From Mya arenaria (lineage: Eukaryota > Mollusca > Bivalvia > Myida > Myidae), in the NCBI RefSeq assembly GCF_026914265.1, contig NC_069127.1:70050223-70114222 (forward strand): a stretch of 64,000 nucleotides of DNA, read 5' to 3'. Shown here piece by piece: positions 22,324-36,500 of this stretch. The translations under genes and the position numbers were made by a program. The number at the start of each line of letters is the position of its first letter. Position 1 is the stretch's first letter. Below the pieces are notes generated by a model. The model was not told the DNA's origin and ran no database searches. It saw only the letters and a program-made list of their open reading frames with translations.

Positions 22324-25300
22324 ATGGCAATGATGGTGTTTCCAACAAATTTTAAACTCCTTTATTTATGCATATGTTTGAAATGGATAATTCTGGTAAC
22401 ATTTTGTACAGGTTAGTAGAAAATAAAAATAAAAATTTATAAAGGAATTAAAATTACGATTATGATGTTTGAAGCAAAAGCAACGAATGGTTTGATGAAG
22501 GTGTTTGTTTTTTTTAACTTTAAGTAGAAGAAACCTACCGAAAAACACCAACGGCAATGACTCTCATTTTCGTTATAAAATGTTATAATATTTTTTGTAT
22601 GTATTCACTATTTAATTTCTCATCACAAATATGACATTAATTACAAGATGGTTCTGTCGCGACACATTAACATATTTTTTTTCTTATATCTATAATTGCA
22701 TCACGTTTAGCATTGCTAGAAAAATAATAGCGCATTTAAACATAAAACTGAATTCACATAACTTTTCTTAGCGATTTCATTTAATTACATTTAATAACAT
22801 GACATTGTCAATGAGTGTAGTTCATGATTATGATGCTGATAATTAGACACGCTATTGTTCTCTTTTATCAAGAAGTACCACCGCTAAGAGATGGATGGCG
22901 GACGGCCACAGCGTGTTTCGGCTCGGACATCAAGTGTTCCCAGTACGAGCTCCAATGTCCTCCCGGAAGCCGCATCGCCTTAGGTCGTCTTTGGTACGGC
23001 CGGAAGACAGGCATAGAGGTCTGCCTATTTGGAGTCTCGAATTGCAACACGACAGCCGCGAGAGTCTGCTGTAACTATAATTCAAGAGATGAGTTTTGGG
23101 AATTTACCGAAGCCAACAGGTATTCTAGTACTTGGCAGTAATTAAGGGTAATGCAAAACAAACAGAGAAAGTATAAATACTCTTTAATAGGACTTTCCTT
23201 TTCAAACTAAATACTATAAATAGAAAAAAAATGTAGTATACCATTTTCCCGCGTATCCTTTTTTCTGCAGCGTTTTTGGAGATGTTTTACTAGGTGGTTC
23301 TATTTTGTTCTGTTAATCTACAAATTAGGCTGCTTTATTATGTTCTGTTTCTCCGCAAAGTTGTCCGTTCTTCTACAAATGTTGTTCGCTCTTATTTTCC
23401 GTTTATCTGCAAGTTCTATCAATTGATGATTTATTTGATTCGTTTAATTCTCTGCAATGTCGTCGCTCTACGGGCGTTTCTTTATCTGCATTTTTCCACT
23501 TTATTTGCTCCGGCGTTGTTCAGCAAAGAATTGTAAACTTATTATTTTCATAGATGTTGGGAAGTTTGCGTTCCATTCATTTTCAAATTACTCCGATCCT
23601 TACTTCCTTCAGCAAATGCTGCCGTTTGTCTTTCCCCATTCGTCTAATCTTATAATTTTCATGTTATTATATTTGTTTTTTTAATGTCGCAGCTACATTT
23701 CCCTAGTTTCATGTCGAAATAGTTGCTGTTCTATTGCGTTCCTATTTTCTGAGTATTATTATCGCTGTTGTGCTCACATATTCCCAGCATGCGTATTCTT
23801 ATCAACTTTATTCCCGTGTCACCTCGAATATTTTTGTGTTCATCTGATGCCTTATTAAACATTCTACATCCATGATTTTACCAGGTCTAGCGTGGTTGAA
23901 AGATGCGAAGGGAAGCAATCGTGCAAGGACTGGGCGCCTCGCTCATCGTCGACCCCGTCATCACATTACGTCTACATGACATACGCATGTCTTACTGGTA
24001 TGTGTTGCGCAAATGTTCCAGCTCCTTCGATTGAACATCGCCGTTGAAGCGCGCACCATAGGCAAACAAAGGCCTGGTGTATAATAATGAAAAAGAAAAT
24101 AATCATCGAATGTTAATAACGCCTTTTTCATAGGTGTGTCCATAGAAAAATATGTTCGTTGGCCTTGTATTTGCACTAAAATGTCTTAACAACAACTTAA
24201 TAAATAAAGAGTGTAACAATGTCCATTGTTCATATAGGATGTAATTTATGGCAATAAGAAGTAATGGTAGTTCATTATATTTCAGTGTCCAACTCGGTAG
24301 GAATGTGTACACAAACGACACTTACGAGCAACAGTCTCTTTCTGGAGTTCAACCTTTCTCAGGACTACAAACTACCAAGTCTCATAAACGGCACGAACGA
24401 CTGTAGTTGTAGAATCACGACGGAGAATTGCCATGCTAAACTAAACATGACGGTCGTTGATTTAAGGCTAGAAAAGGCTTTCAACTTGTCCAGCCTTACT
24501 TCATATTGTTCGCATTCCTATTTGCAGGCAGTTAAATCAAACAAAACACTCCGTTGCTCTGAGCCGTATAACTCATCCAGAATTGAAAGAATGAAGAGTA
24601 TCACAATACCGTCCAGTATAGAGATTATTTCTCTGAGGAATTTATATCAAAGTGGCAGCAGTGACTCTCCAAGCTTTGTTTTATTAAGCTTTCAAGGTAC
24701 GTGAATAAAATAATACGTTTACACGGTAGTCACACAGGATTCACAGAATATTCCTTGTATTAGTCATTGACTCCTTACATTAATAAAGATGTTGGTTTTC
24801 ATTTCAGCCATTCCTGATGGGCCGGTCACTGTGAAATGTTTCGCACCGGGAATTAAAGCATCAAACAATGACCCTCAATGTTTAACCACCACAGTCTTTC
24901 CTCAGAGTCGGACAACAATCGCACCACCATCAGTCACCACGTTGTCATCAAGTACACACAAAACTACTTCTACATATAGCACACCGTCGACTCAAGGTAT
25001 CAGACAAACCTCTGGCACCACAACAACAAATACTGATTCAGTGGGTCAACGCACGACAGTCTTTGGGCATTCCACAACGGATTTTGAGCATCACAATACG
25101 CAACTAACTATGATTCCATCCAAAATCGCACCGTCTGCTGCAATATCTTCTTCACCATTTTCATCTCCAGCAATTACTCCATCATCACCTATATCACCAA
25201 AATCATCACTAACAACGCCGTCCAATATTTTCACGTCAGATATCACCATGACCGGTATTCCACATACATATTCTAAACCACATATAGAACAAACATCAGA

Positions 25301-26451
25301 CAGTGCCTTGACAAATACTTCAACAATACAAACATTTACCAGTGCGATTCCAAGTTTCACTGCAAGAGTTAGCGATAAGGACAATTCTCTTAAAATAATT
25401 TTATCCACAAACACACTGCAGACATCAACTAGTTCTGCCTCATCTGATATGTCTTCTGAAAGTAGGTCGACGCACTTTGTTTCAACAAACGGAGCAGATG
25501 AAACAACGACTATTGTTACGAAAGGTAATACCCATTCAAACGTTTCACTTGCTCATAAGTACATACAGTCTTAAGTTTTGACTGAGGACTTAATTGTCTC
25601 TGTAGTTTTTATTATCTAGTTTATGAATGGCCTATAGTGTATACTGATGTTGCTTGTTGTTGGTGTTTATTGTTTAGTCTTAAATGCCATTGTTTTAATA
25701 GAGATACAAATATATTAAGGTGTTTTATGTATCTGTTTTCCCTTCAGATACCAATGGAGGAAACAAGGAGGGACTTATTATTGGAATAACCGTCGCTGTG
25801 GTTTTAATCATCCTTATTCTTGTTGCTATCGCAATGTTGTGTCTATGTGTCAGGTATGTGATAATTCTCGATTCCATTCCTCCAAATATGTTGACGAAAA
25901 TGACTGAAGTTTTAAATTTTCGTTTTTAATTCATAACTTAATTGTTAAGCTTTGTTTAAGAATAAGGACTCAATTATTTCAGAATCAAAAGAAAAGAGGC
26001 TGTACGTAGAGATTCCATCAGAAATACGAACATATTTTACTCTTTTCCACAAGATCTGGAAGACACAGAAAGTATACAGTCTAGCAATGCAGTGTCCACT
26101 CCGAGAGAAGCAACAATGTTTCCCGCGGATTTGTTTCAGCCAGATCCGGGAACAAACAAAGCGCCTAAAGAGAGTACTGTAGGTCGTCTGCAGTTTGAAA
26201 GCTACACAAAGGAACATGTAACCAAGGACCTAGGTATTTACTCAGAAAGTAATGGTGAGTTTTCAAGAATGCCGAACGACAGTTTTGCAAGTGAGACAAG
26301 TGAGGAGACTATTGCTTTTGACAACGAAACAGTGCACATAATGCCTGAAAATGGAGACGTAAAAACAAGCATGAATGGAGTGAAGAGCGTTAGCTTTGAT
26401 CAGAATGCTTTATACGCGAAAGTCATCAAGGAAGGGAAGACCAAGTTATAG
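22324..26451 (+). CDS. SUEL-lectin, mucin-stalk type I membrane protein
   Basis: Exons 22324-22411, 22873-23119, 23885-23997, 24286-24696, 24808-25524, 25748-25853 and 25983-26451 join in phase to 716 residues. Residues 1-29 are a hydrophobic signal peptide. Residues 44-148 match the SUEL/rhamnose-binding-lectin fold (CPPGSRIALGRLWYGR, then RCEGKQSC, then YVYMTYACL). Residues 150-286 hold several Cys and about six N-glycosylation sequons. Residues 287-525 are a Ser/Thr/Pro-rich stalk, probably O-glycosylated. Residues 535-558 are a transmembrane helix, followed by RIKRKEAVRR as a stop-transfer. The 156-residue tail holds tyrosines, including YAKV near the end (a YxxPhi-type motif). The protein probably displays a carbohydrate-binding head on the cell surface for adhesion or recognition; ligand and role are not shown. 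It is convergent with the SPRY gene. The signal exon and its GTTAGT donor are the least certain part. Confidence 0.88.
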
Positions 26452-26529
26452 AAAGTTGGAAAACTATGGCAAACAATATCAGACAAAGCACCGATGTTAC
26501 CGGATCTTCTTAAGATATATAGATGTTTT

Positions 26530-26535
26530 ATTAAA
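26530..26535 (+). terminator. Polyadenylation signal ATTAAA
   Basis: About 80 bases after the stop codon of the lectin-domain gene; a second ATTAAA lies near 26585. Confidence 0.5.
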
Positions 26536-26819
26536 CAATGCGTATTTGTAAACTGTTTTATGTGTCAGTAATTTTGGTAAAGTATTAAATATTTACATTG
26601 ACGTTCGATGTTATCCTGCGACACCGCCTATCCCAAGCGGATTGTAGCATCTTCAAGACTTAACCTTTGTAATAGATGATACTTTGTCCCAAAACAACCT
26701 ATATACAGTATTCCACAGTATTAGCTATTTCACTAAATGCACACATGCTGCAGCGACAGGGAGCTGATCATTTTTATTGAAAAATAGTATGTGGTCTCTA
26801 TAGCTGTCTGATATCTCAA

Positions 26820-27154
26820 CATTCGGAACTCCTCGGCCATTTTATCGAAAACAACCTCGAATGTATTTGGACGGATTACATACTCAAAAAGTGGTACGTT
26901 TAAGTCCGCTGCAAATAGATCGCGTAGTAATCTTATTTAGCAGTTAAACTGTATGACTTAACTCTTGGGAATCTTAATTATGTTTGCAATAAAACACTTC
27001 ACTGGCAATCAATTTAAACTGTGATCAATAAATACAACTCTTAAACACTACATTTAATGAATGATATTATTCAAAAATTTACGAACTACTTCAACTGATG
27101 TACCGGCATACATCCGAGGTTGTTTTTGAAAAAATGGTCGAGGAGCTCCGAATG
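26820..27154. mobile_element. MITE with 9-bp target duplication
   Basis: Termini CATTCGGAACTCCTCG and CGAGGAGCTCCGAATG are inverted, the match continuing inward (GGCCATTTT...). Both sides carry ATATCTCAA (26811-26819 and 27155-27163). Nine-base duplications suit a Mutator-like origin. A relative lies at 60332-60568. Confidence 0.85.
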
Positions 27155-27164
27155 ATATCTCAAA

Positions 27165-30100
27165 TGTACAATCTTAACTTCAGTCGAAGTTACACACTCT
27201 TAAGAATTCGCGACTAAGTATGTAGATGCTCGACAGGGAGTGCCGTGAACTGGGTCAATGTTTTGCAAATCTGTATAACTGTTTTCAAGATCACCTTTTT
27301 AGATTCCTAAACAAGACATGATCAACCACTTTCTTTGTGATCAGTTACCACAAAACACACCCATTTACATTTTAACAGAGGTCTGATGTTTTGGCAAAAC
27401 AAATTGTTAGGTATTCGAAGATTTATTAATCAATAACAGGTAGGTATACATGGCAAAGGTTTCTTACTAACCATAAAATAATTTATGTTATTATGAAATT
27501 ATGAATTTATCAATTTATGAAATATAATCTCAGAAATGCAGTGTACATTAATATAAATCGGAAGTCCGATTGTTCAACATTTTTTTAAACTATAACATTG
27601 CACAATATAAATAAAAAAAAAACCCATCCTAAACAATATCGCTACGGTTCATCCATTTTCGTTTTTAAAATGACCATAGACGGCCTTTGAACTTAAGTAA
27701 CATTCTATAACTCAACATCCAAATAATCGATTCTTTCACCACACATGAATATAAATGATGCAAGAAAAAAGGTTTCTAAAATACTTACATATTAAGATGA
27801 GACAGTTAAAATTTATGATTGTCATAAAATATTTACTTTTCTATGTAATTACGAACATACAGAATACTTTCTATACAATCAAACTATACATATCCAATTT
27901 AAACCCTTGAAGTTCACTTCTAATGATAACTTAATTGACTTTGAGAAATTGGAATATACAATGCAAATACTGTGTTTAAAGTATGCAAAATAAACATCTA
28001 TGTGCCATGATGTGGGGACATTGAGATGATTTATTGCGTCTACCACAATGTATGTAATATTATTGATGGTGCTTTATAGAATTTGCTTGCATGCCATCCT
28101 AAATTCATAAACACACACAATCTGGTCAGTTGTTTAATGAATGAATAAAGTTCTACCATTCTTATACTACAAATGAACAAACAAACAATGTCCATCTTGC
28201 ACAGCAAAGACAAACTACATGAACTTCTTCTTTTGTGCTTTTTTCAATCTTCTTCATTTGTTCTTAGGGAATCACATCACATATTAAGCTGAATAAGTTG
28301 AACAAATGAAATCTGAGTGTAATATAAAGTTGCTCATGAAAAATGAAAATAGCTTACTAGAAGGTCATGAGAAAATGTTTCTGAATGCTATAAGTAATAC
28401 TGTTTAATACATACATACTATAAAATTGACATTAAAAATATCTTGGAAGAAGCAATTGAGCAATGATTAGAATGACACAAAAGAACAGTTGAAATCACAA
28501 AAATGGCATCTTTAAAAAACAAGAACAAAAAACTCTAGAATAGTTTCTGTTTTATTTTTCTCAAACCATACTGTAGCTTTCTTGAAAAAAGGTACTTCAG
28601 TTGTTGAAATGTTTTTTTATGCTCATAACACTAGAATGTTGAGGAGTTTTTCCTTTTTATGGACACAACTTACAGTTTCCTTCTCTTTTTTTTTGGTTTC
28701 TGTTTTTTATTGCCCAAATGTTCATTCATACAAACATTTATAAATGACATATATATGTATACCATTTAATACAAACCGTTGTACTAAATAATATCAATGT
28801 GAACAAATAAATATTGATCTAACTCTTTGTTTGAAAACTCCTATTAGCGTTTGGGACTTGTTTTCTAAAAAAAAAAGGTAGACAAAAACATAACAGTACA
28901 CACTGGTAATTTTCTTTCTTAGCATTAAATAAATAATAGTATATATAGTACAAAAGTTAATTTCAAACATGTTATTTTATCATTTGCATTATATTATGAT
29001 GTACAATTAATAACAATATTAATGATAACAATTCATATAATCAACAACACTTGAACCATGATTTTGTCGCAGAATGGTCTTTAATGGTATTTGAGAGACA
29101 ATTATTACATGTATATATGTATGTTATGAGTCTCATGGCACCAAATAACATCATAGGACTAACATCTTGTCTGATATTGTTGTTTTAGTCTGTTTTAATT
29201 TTGATCCCAAATATTCGTTCAAATCATTTGTTATTATAATAAACCAAAGAGTGAGACGAATTCTTGTGTGTTAAACTGAATGATTACTATAATTTGGGGG
29301 GGCTGTTTCAATTAATGGTTTTAGTCATAACTTCAACTATCTTAAATGTATACAAACGTCAAAAATGGCAACACATTGATTTATTTCCGAAACTGTGCAT
29401 TCATTTTTAATAATGACTTAAGTTCAATTCACACAAATAAATAGCAAAATAATGAAACAATGACACTAAGATAATTTTAATTTACGACTAAATTCGACTA
29501 AGATCTTGATTGGCCCCCGGGTCATAAATCCATTGAAAAGTGATATATGATTGTAGCTATGTAACTACATAACCATGCAGTCAATTGTTACATATATTGA
29601 TCAGAAAAGACCAGGACATCATGCAAAAGATGTCTTTTTTTCCTTACTTATATGTTTAACAGGACTATGATTAAAATGAAAATGATTTACTTGGACAAAT
29701 TAAGGCAAAAACCTCATGATTTCATTAGAAGGTTAAACATTGTAGTTATAACAATTGTTATCATTTCACTGCCTACTATAGAAAATGTTGTAAGAATTAG
29801 CAGGGGCGGTTCCAGGATTTGATATAAGACGGGCATAACTTAGGGGCATACCTTTAGACTTGCACCCCTCCCTCAGAACCGAAATTTATTTGGTTAAAAG
29901 TCTTTGCAGGGGGATTTGAGGGTACTTTCCCAAAAAATTCAAACAATTCCTGATAAAAAATCAAGCATTTGAGACGTATCTTATTACTTTTTCTCCTATA
30001 TTGAAATAAAAAATTAACTTGGATGATTTTAGGGGGGTGCACGCAAGATGCACCCCTCCTTTGATCTGCTAGTGAGAAGATTTTTCAGTAGATCATAATG

Positions 30101-30400
30101 ACATAAAACAGCATTATGCATGTTAACACAATATTAAAATAGAATGTGAAAAGGAAATGACACTTCACATTAGCTGATCATAACTATCATACAAATGTGT
30201 GATTACAAAAAATCATTAAAATTAGATTTTTTTATCAAAATCAATTGACACATAATTATATTATACAACAAAATATCACAGATTTGATCTTTGGACATTC
30301 TGAACTTTGTACAAGCGGAATTGTTAAAGGAATATACATTACAACCATTTGCAGAAGTTCACATTTATCAATTATTGCTTAGCGATTGGTAAAAGGTTCA
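27165..30400. other. Intergenic interval
   Basis: AT-rich, no supported exon. At about 29800-30070 is a repeat beginning 'caggggcggttccagg' and ending 'gcacccctcctttgatctgc', resembling hAT-type MITE ends. The right end probably contains the 3' UTR of the SPRY gene. Confidence 0.5.
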
Positions 30401-30402
30401 AT

Positions 30403-30408
30403 TTTATT
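30403..30408 (-). terminator. Polyadenylation signal AATAAA (candidate)
   Basis: Reverse-strand AATAAA about 120 bases beyond the stop codon of the SPRY gene. Confidence 0.45.
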
Positions 30409-30527
30409 GATAATTTTCATATAGGAAATGTTTTCCAAATTATAATTTAGCTAAACTAATAATGATAATCTCATCATATATTGAAATGATGTGCTGTTTA
30501 TCTATAGCAAATATTATAAATCCAACA

Positions 30528-33500
30528 TCACAAAATGGCACAAGCTTTTGAACCTTCGGGACCTTGCTTAAATGTTTTTACAGCTTTATGGACACCGTCA
30601 ACAGCTCTTGCCTGAACCACCGCCCGGTACATTGCATCCCCGCCTCCATTTGTTTTGGGCTTTGATGGATCTGATTCTGATTTTTTACTATTTTCCACTA
30701 TTTCACTAGGAACTGGCTTGAACAATGAGCTGTTGTCTATTCCCAGTGTATCAATGTCTTTTCCAGCACGTATACACTCAAGTTCTTGGTCGTACAACTC
30801 GTAAGCTTCATTGAGCACTTGTTCAATGTAGCTGTCTGTAAGGGGATGTTCTGTGATTCTCAAAGCAGAGAAATCAAGCTTGACTTTGTTCACTGCAAGG
30901 TAAGAAAAAACGAAATAAGATTCTTTAAGGTAATTTGACAAATTTATCTTAAAAAAGGCATTCTTTTTTCATGATATACAAACTGTTAAAATATTAAGTT
31001 TGATCTTCATTACAAAGTTCAAAAGGATGTGTTCAAAAGTGACTCTTTCTACACTTCACATGTACAACTTCCCATAACCATCTCTTAGCATTCAAAGCCT
31101 TATTCACATTCTTCCTGTACTTTCTGAGTCGCCTCAGACAAAACTTTTTTGAAGAAAATCAAAGTTCAAGGGCAGATTATTTTGCAAGAAAGTGTTCAAG
31201 AATGAAAACTCCTGTGTTGAATATGACTTCACATTTCTATCTATCAATTTTTTCAAGTTTGATCAAGTGTGAAAGGCCTTGCTACACATACTAAGTTTCA
31301 TGAGTAATACCAACATTCATTATGACAGCTCTTCTAAAGCCAAAAAGAAAAAAAAACAACGGTTTTAAGCAGAAATAAATGTGATAGTTTACGCAGAAAA
31401 AATGTGCTTAAGTGTATGAATGTGCTTTAAGTCCGAAATAAATACACTTCTGGTGCAGAATAAATGCGTTTCAGTCACAAAAAAAGTGCACTTCTTTCTA
31501 GTTTTTAATTCACTTGGTGAGAAAAATACGCTTCAAATATGCATTTTATGCAGATTAAATGGGCTTTTAATGTGCATTTATGATACTTTTTTGAGAAGGG
31601 GAAATGCATACAAACTAAATATTACCTCCTTGTGGCAGTACTACACATGGGAAAAATCCGCCTGGAGGCTCAAACAAAACACGAGTGAGGGCAATGTTGC
31701 GGTTTACTGTGAGGTAGCAGACAACAAGTCGTTCACTGAGATCTCTCTGGCTCTCTGGAATCAGCATCCCCCAGCCCAGTTTGTCCCCGACTTTCATACT
31801 GGATGCCACTGTGTATAACAAAAAGATTGAGAAAATGTAAATCAAAAGATTGTGAAGAAAGCTGAGCACTACATGTAATTGTAACACAACCCTTAAGTCA
31901 GTCTCCTTTTCTCCTTAAGTCTGTGTTCTGTTTAAAACAAGAACGGATGAGAGATGATGATAAATTATCCCTGTTGGGGATCAAACTTAAAACCTCTGCA
32001 GCACCTCGCCCATTGTGTCAATATCAATGATATCCAAGTACCGTAAATAAAAAAAAAGATTCAACTAAGAATCATATAAAGAAATTATTATAAATTACAA
32101 TTGTCAGCTAACTATAAGATCTCAGTAAGTGGGTATGATTTGTATAAGTAATAAAAATACATAATAATGCACACTCTTACGTTCAGCAACTGGTGTGAAG
32201 CGAAGAACGTCGATGCGTAAGTGTGAAGCACTATCTGGTGTTTTGGGGAAATTTGATGCCCCAGCCAAAGCAACAATTGGGGCTATAATCTTGGCACCTT
32301 CCTGTATTTTGTCCAGCCAATTAATTTCATAATGGTTGAAATCTGAAATAAAAACAAGGTTACCATTTCTACAACCATACAATTAATGAATCCCGGACAG
32401 GGCTTATTTTGCCTACTTTAACACATCAAGGGGAGATAACTCCAGTCAGGGTCATGTGACCTGTACCAAATTCACAGAGGCGAAAGTTTACAACATGGCC
32501 ATTAATTTCTGAAAGTTTGATAAAGATTTGTTGAATAATAACAAAGATGAATCCCGGACAGGGCTTATTTTGCCTACTTTAACACATCAAGGGGAGATAA
32601 CTCTGGTCAGGGTCATGTGACCCGTACCAATTTCACAGAGGCGCAAGTTTACATCATGGCCATTAATATCTGAAAGTTTGAAAAAGATTTGTTCAATAAC
32701 GACAAAGATGAATCCCGGACAAAAAAAACGGACGGACAGACGGACAGACGGACAGACAGACAGACAGACGGACAGACGGACAACCCGATTCCAGTATACC
32801 CCCCCAAACTTTGTTTTGGGGGGTATAATAAGGAGTAGGGGAGTATCAAAACCATCATTAATTTTCGATCAATACATGGCTGTGCACTGCCAATGATTAA
32901 CAATAGCACGGCAGGCTGATTATCATGGATGTTTCAGTAAGATATCTTAGTTATAAACCTTATGCTAATTATGAGCATGCAAGTACAACTGAAAAGTTAC
33001 GGGAAGAATCTATGTGATAAATGTCCTTACAATATATTTATTGAAACGCAGTTTAGGCCAAAAACAAGGTTACCCCTGAAATTTAAGATCTTTATTAAAA
33101 TGGAGCCCAGAACTCAGGGCTGAAGCCCAAAGATTATGATTTACTGCCTGGGTTATGGTAATTAAATGGCAATGCACCGCCATTTATTAAACTGCTTCAT
33201 ACACATGTTCATATTTCTTCTAACAACCATTCTTAAATGTCTTTTGCATGGTAGTTTAACGTATCCATCTTTCTTTTTGTTCTTTAACATACAAGACAAG
33301 CCTTTATCACAGTTTACACCTTGTTTCAGTTTAATATGACCATGGGAAATGTATTTTATATTACTAATGTGTAATGTAACTTTATGCGTTTTCTTTTGGT
33401 TAGAAAATATATCACACATATTTGTAATAAATTTAATAGGAAGAAATAATTGCTGAAGTGGTAATATAACAGCAATTCATGTTTATTTCTCACTTTGTGT

Positions 33501-36500
33501 TCATGATAAAAGGGAAGTAGTTCAATTTTCATCTTAATCATGAGAGAGAAACCCATATTTTTGCTCTTGATTTTCCTGAGATGATTATTTATGAAAACGT
33601 CAAACGTGACATCACGATTTAAAAGAAAACAATTTTTATTAGTATTTTACTGCTTATATTGTGAGTCTTACTTGATATCATCATAGTATTTATTTTACAC
33701 ATTTCCTGGACAAGTGAACTAATTATGTGTATCACAAGATGACTCAAGACAGATCTTATATATAAATTCACTTACATTCATTAAATGGCTTTGGGCTCTG
33801 TATAAAGAAGGAAAACTGGTGTTCGGGGACTGTAACAATGTTGCTGTCTTCATCTACCATTGAGTCGCTAGGAAGACACCAGTGACTCAGCTTGCTCTGA
33901 AATAAATATGCATGTATATCAAGGTAAAAATAGTTTGCATGAATATCAAGGTAAAAACAGTTATTTAATGGGATATAATATTGGAGAATTACATATGATG
34001 AGCTTTTCACCTTATTTTCACTGATAACAATACCATTTTTTGCAATTTTCAAATAAACATGACACATGTAGAATGACACATGTAGACTTGAGTCACTGAT
34101 ATGAATAAACATAATAATTTTTTATGTGTAAAATGAAAAACTGAAAGATATACCATACATGAACTAATTTACTAAGTATGTATTATGTCTTCATAATAAG
34201 CCTACGACAGCTAAAAATGCCAAAGGGAAAATTAAAAATTCAATCAGCTCGTCAATGGCAGAAAAAAAAAACATCAAAATATTAGGATAAAAATGGTATT
34301 ATACTCTATACTAAAGATAAACTAAAGCAAATTTATACATTTAATTTTAGAAATAGCATTAGTCAAATTACTGTGTTAAAATAAAAATTAAGATTTAAGG
34401 TATGCAAGAAAAATATTGTTCACATGTACGTAGGGCAGTTGAAAAAATCTGACCCTCAGGCACGCTGTGTCGCCGGTAACTTGGCAACCCTCATAACCAG
34501 CTTCTGCATGTGAACTCAGTTGGAGTTTTCAATATAACCATGTTCATGTGAGAGATACTTATAATTCAATGACAAGTGATGCAGGACAGAACATGAGTTT
34601 ATTCTTTGAAATCAAGTGGTCTTTTTCATCAAGAGTCCTACGACAGATCTTTTCCCAGTACAACTTAAGTGCTGAAAATATTTCCTAGATATGAAATTGC
34701 TTCTATGGTTCGTGAAAAAATGGCTCCTTTACCAGTCTATCAACCACTTACAACAAGTAATGGAGGTGCTTGAGCAATGCGATTCTGCCAGAACACGTTT
34801 AGTTTGACCTCGTAACCATTCCCGCTAAGGGACAGAGTAGGGTAGAGCTCGTGAAGATTCTCTGCGGACATGTACACAGTATCGACAGGGCTGCCGTTTT
34901 TGTGGAAGAGCACCACAAGATGTTTCTGACTTGATCGATGATTCACAAAGAGAACTTCTACTCCTACAGTATCACCTACAAATAAAATAAAAATTGTCAC
35001 AAATAATGTGTAATACTCACAAAAGTGTTGGGAAGCAAATGAAAATGCTCGTCTGTCTTTACCGTTGAGTATGTATCTCAACAATAATGAAAGGCAGAGT
35101 TACAGCCCTTGTTACACATGTGTGTATTGTAAGTACATGTAGCAAAATCTTGTGAATATCTGGATCAATTTTTCAGCTTGGACCGAATTTAAGTACTGCA
35201 CTACAATGAGGTAATAACTAGATATTTCTTTCTTTGAAAAATAAGGAGTTAAAAATAAAACCAATTAACATACAGTCAAACCCCGTTGGCTCGAACTCGC
35301 TTGGCTCAAAGTGAACATTTAGGACCGAATACATTATGGGGAGCGTAAATATTTCCGCTTGGCTCCAATTTTTCGAGGCTCGAGGTATATTCGCTGGTCC
35401 TTGGGAGTTCAAGACAACGGAGTTCGACTGTATATGTTTTTGAAATGTTTTACTATATGTTAATGCTATGACTTCATAAAAAGAAATTTTTGAAACAAAA
35501 AAAGGTTCCAGAGTTCTGAAAAATAATTATAAATACAGTTGAACATCCCTATTCCGAATACCGTTTATCTGAAATTATCGCTATTTCGAAATTATTTTTC
35601 TGTCCCAATTTTACTCCTTTGTTTAAATTAATTTTTGGTCTTTAATTCGAAATCGCTATTCAGAAATAATCGCTATTCCAAAGTAAAAATTACGGTCCTG
35701 ATTTGGTATATCACACCTATTAATCAATTCTTATTTCGAACCTGAGCATGTCATAGTTATTTACACCATACTGCGAATGCACCCGGGCATCGGCCTGGGG
35801 TGACAATGGAGCACAATTAGTGATTGTTAAAAAATGACATTGAGCACGTGTATGTTACAAACATCGATACCGAAGATCCCATATCCAACCACCAAGCGAC
35901 ATCCTTCATCACCAGAATGAGATGATATTTGGAGCAGCAGACAGATGGAAGCGAATTCTACGATTTCATTGACAAACTTGACGGAAATGTGACTAAGAAA
36001 CACATCAACGGAATCAACAGGGTTCAGCGAGACATTACATCATTCTTTAAAAATAGACCCAACGATACTGAGTAAACAACATGTAAGTTCAGTGCTATTT
36101 AAACATGTTTTTTATAAACAGTGCTATGTTTCGAATGCATACATGTGCTGTCATTTGGTTTTAAATGTTTTATGTTGTTTTATAATTATTATAAGAATTA
36201 TAATAACGAATTATTGATTAATCATTAAACACTTAATCAACAAATATTTTTGTATACGAAAAATAACTCAAACCGACATTGCAATTTTCATAACTTAGCA
36301 TTTCACGTCATCTATAATTCGCTAACGCTGTCATTTGCGGAAAATTATTAATCCGAAACACCGCTATTCCGAAGTAATTTGTTGGGTCCCTACAATTTTG
36401 GATTAACGGTGTTCAACTGTATTATGATATGTGAATAATATATTGAAAAAAACAAACATAAGAGAGTTTAAAATGTGAAAGAAATACAAGTACGATCATA

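Noticed and set aside
24789-25574. Reading the Ser/Thr-rich segment as a standalone 261-codon gene
   Set aside because: It has an acceptor at 24807 and donor at 25525 that join it in phase to exons on both sides; the ATG is intronic.
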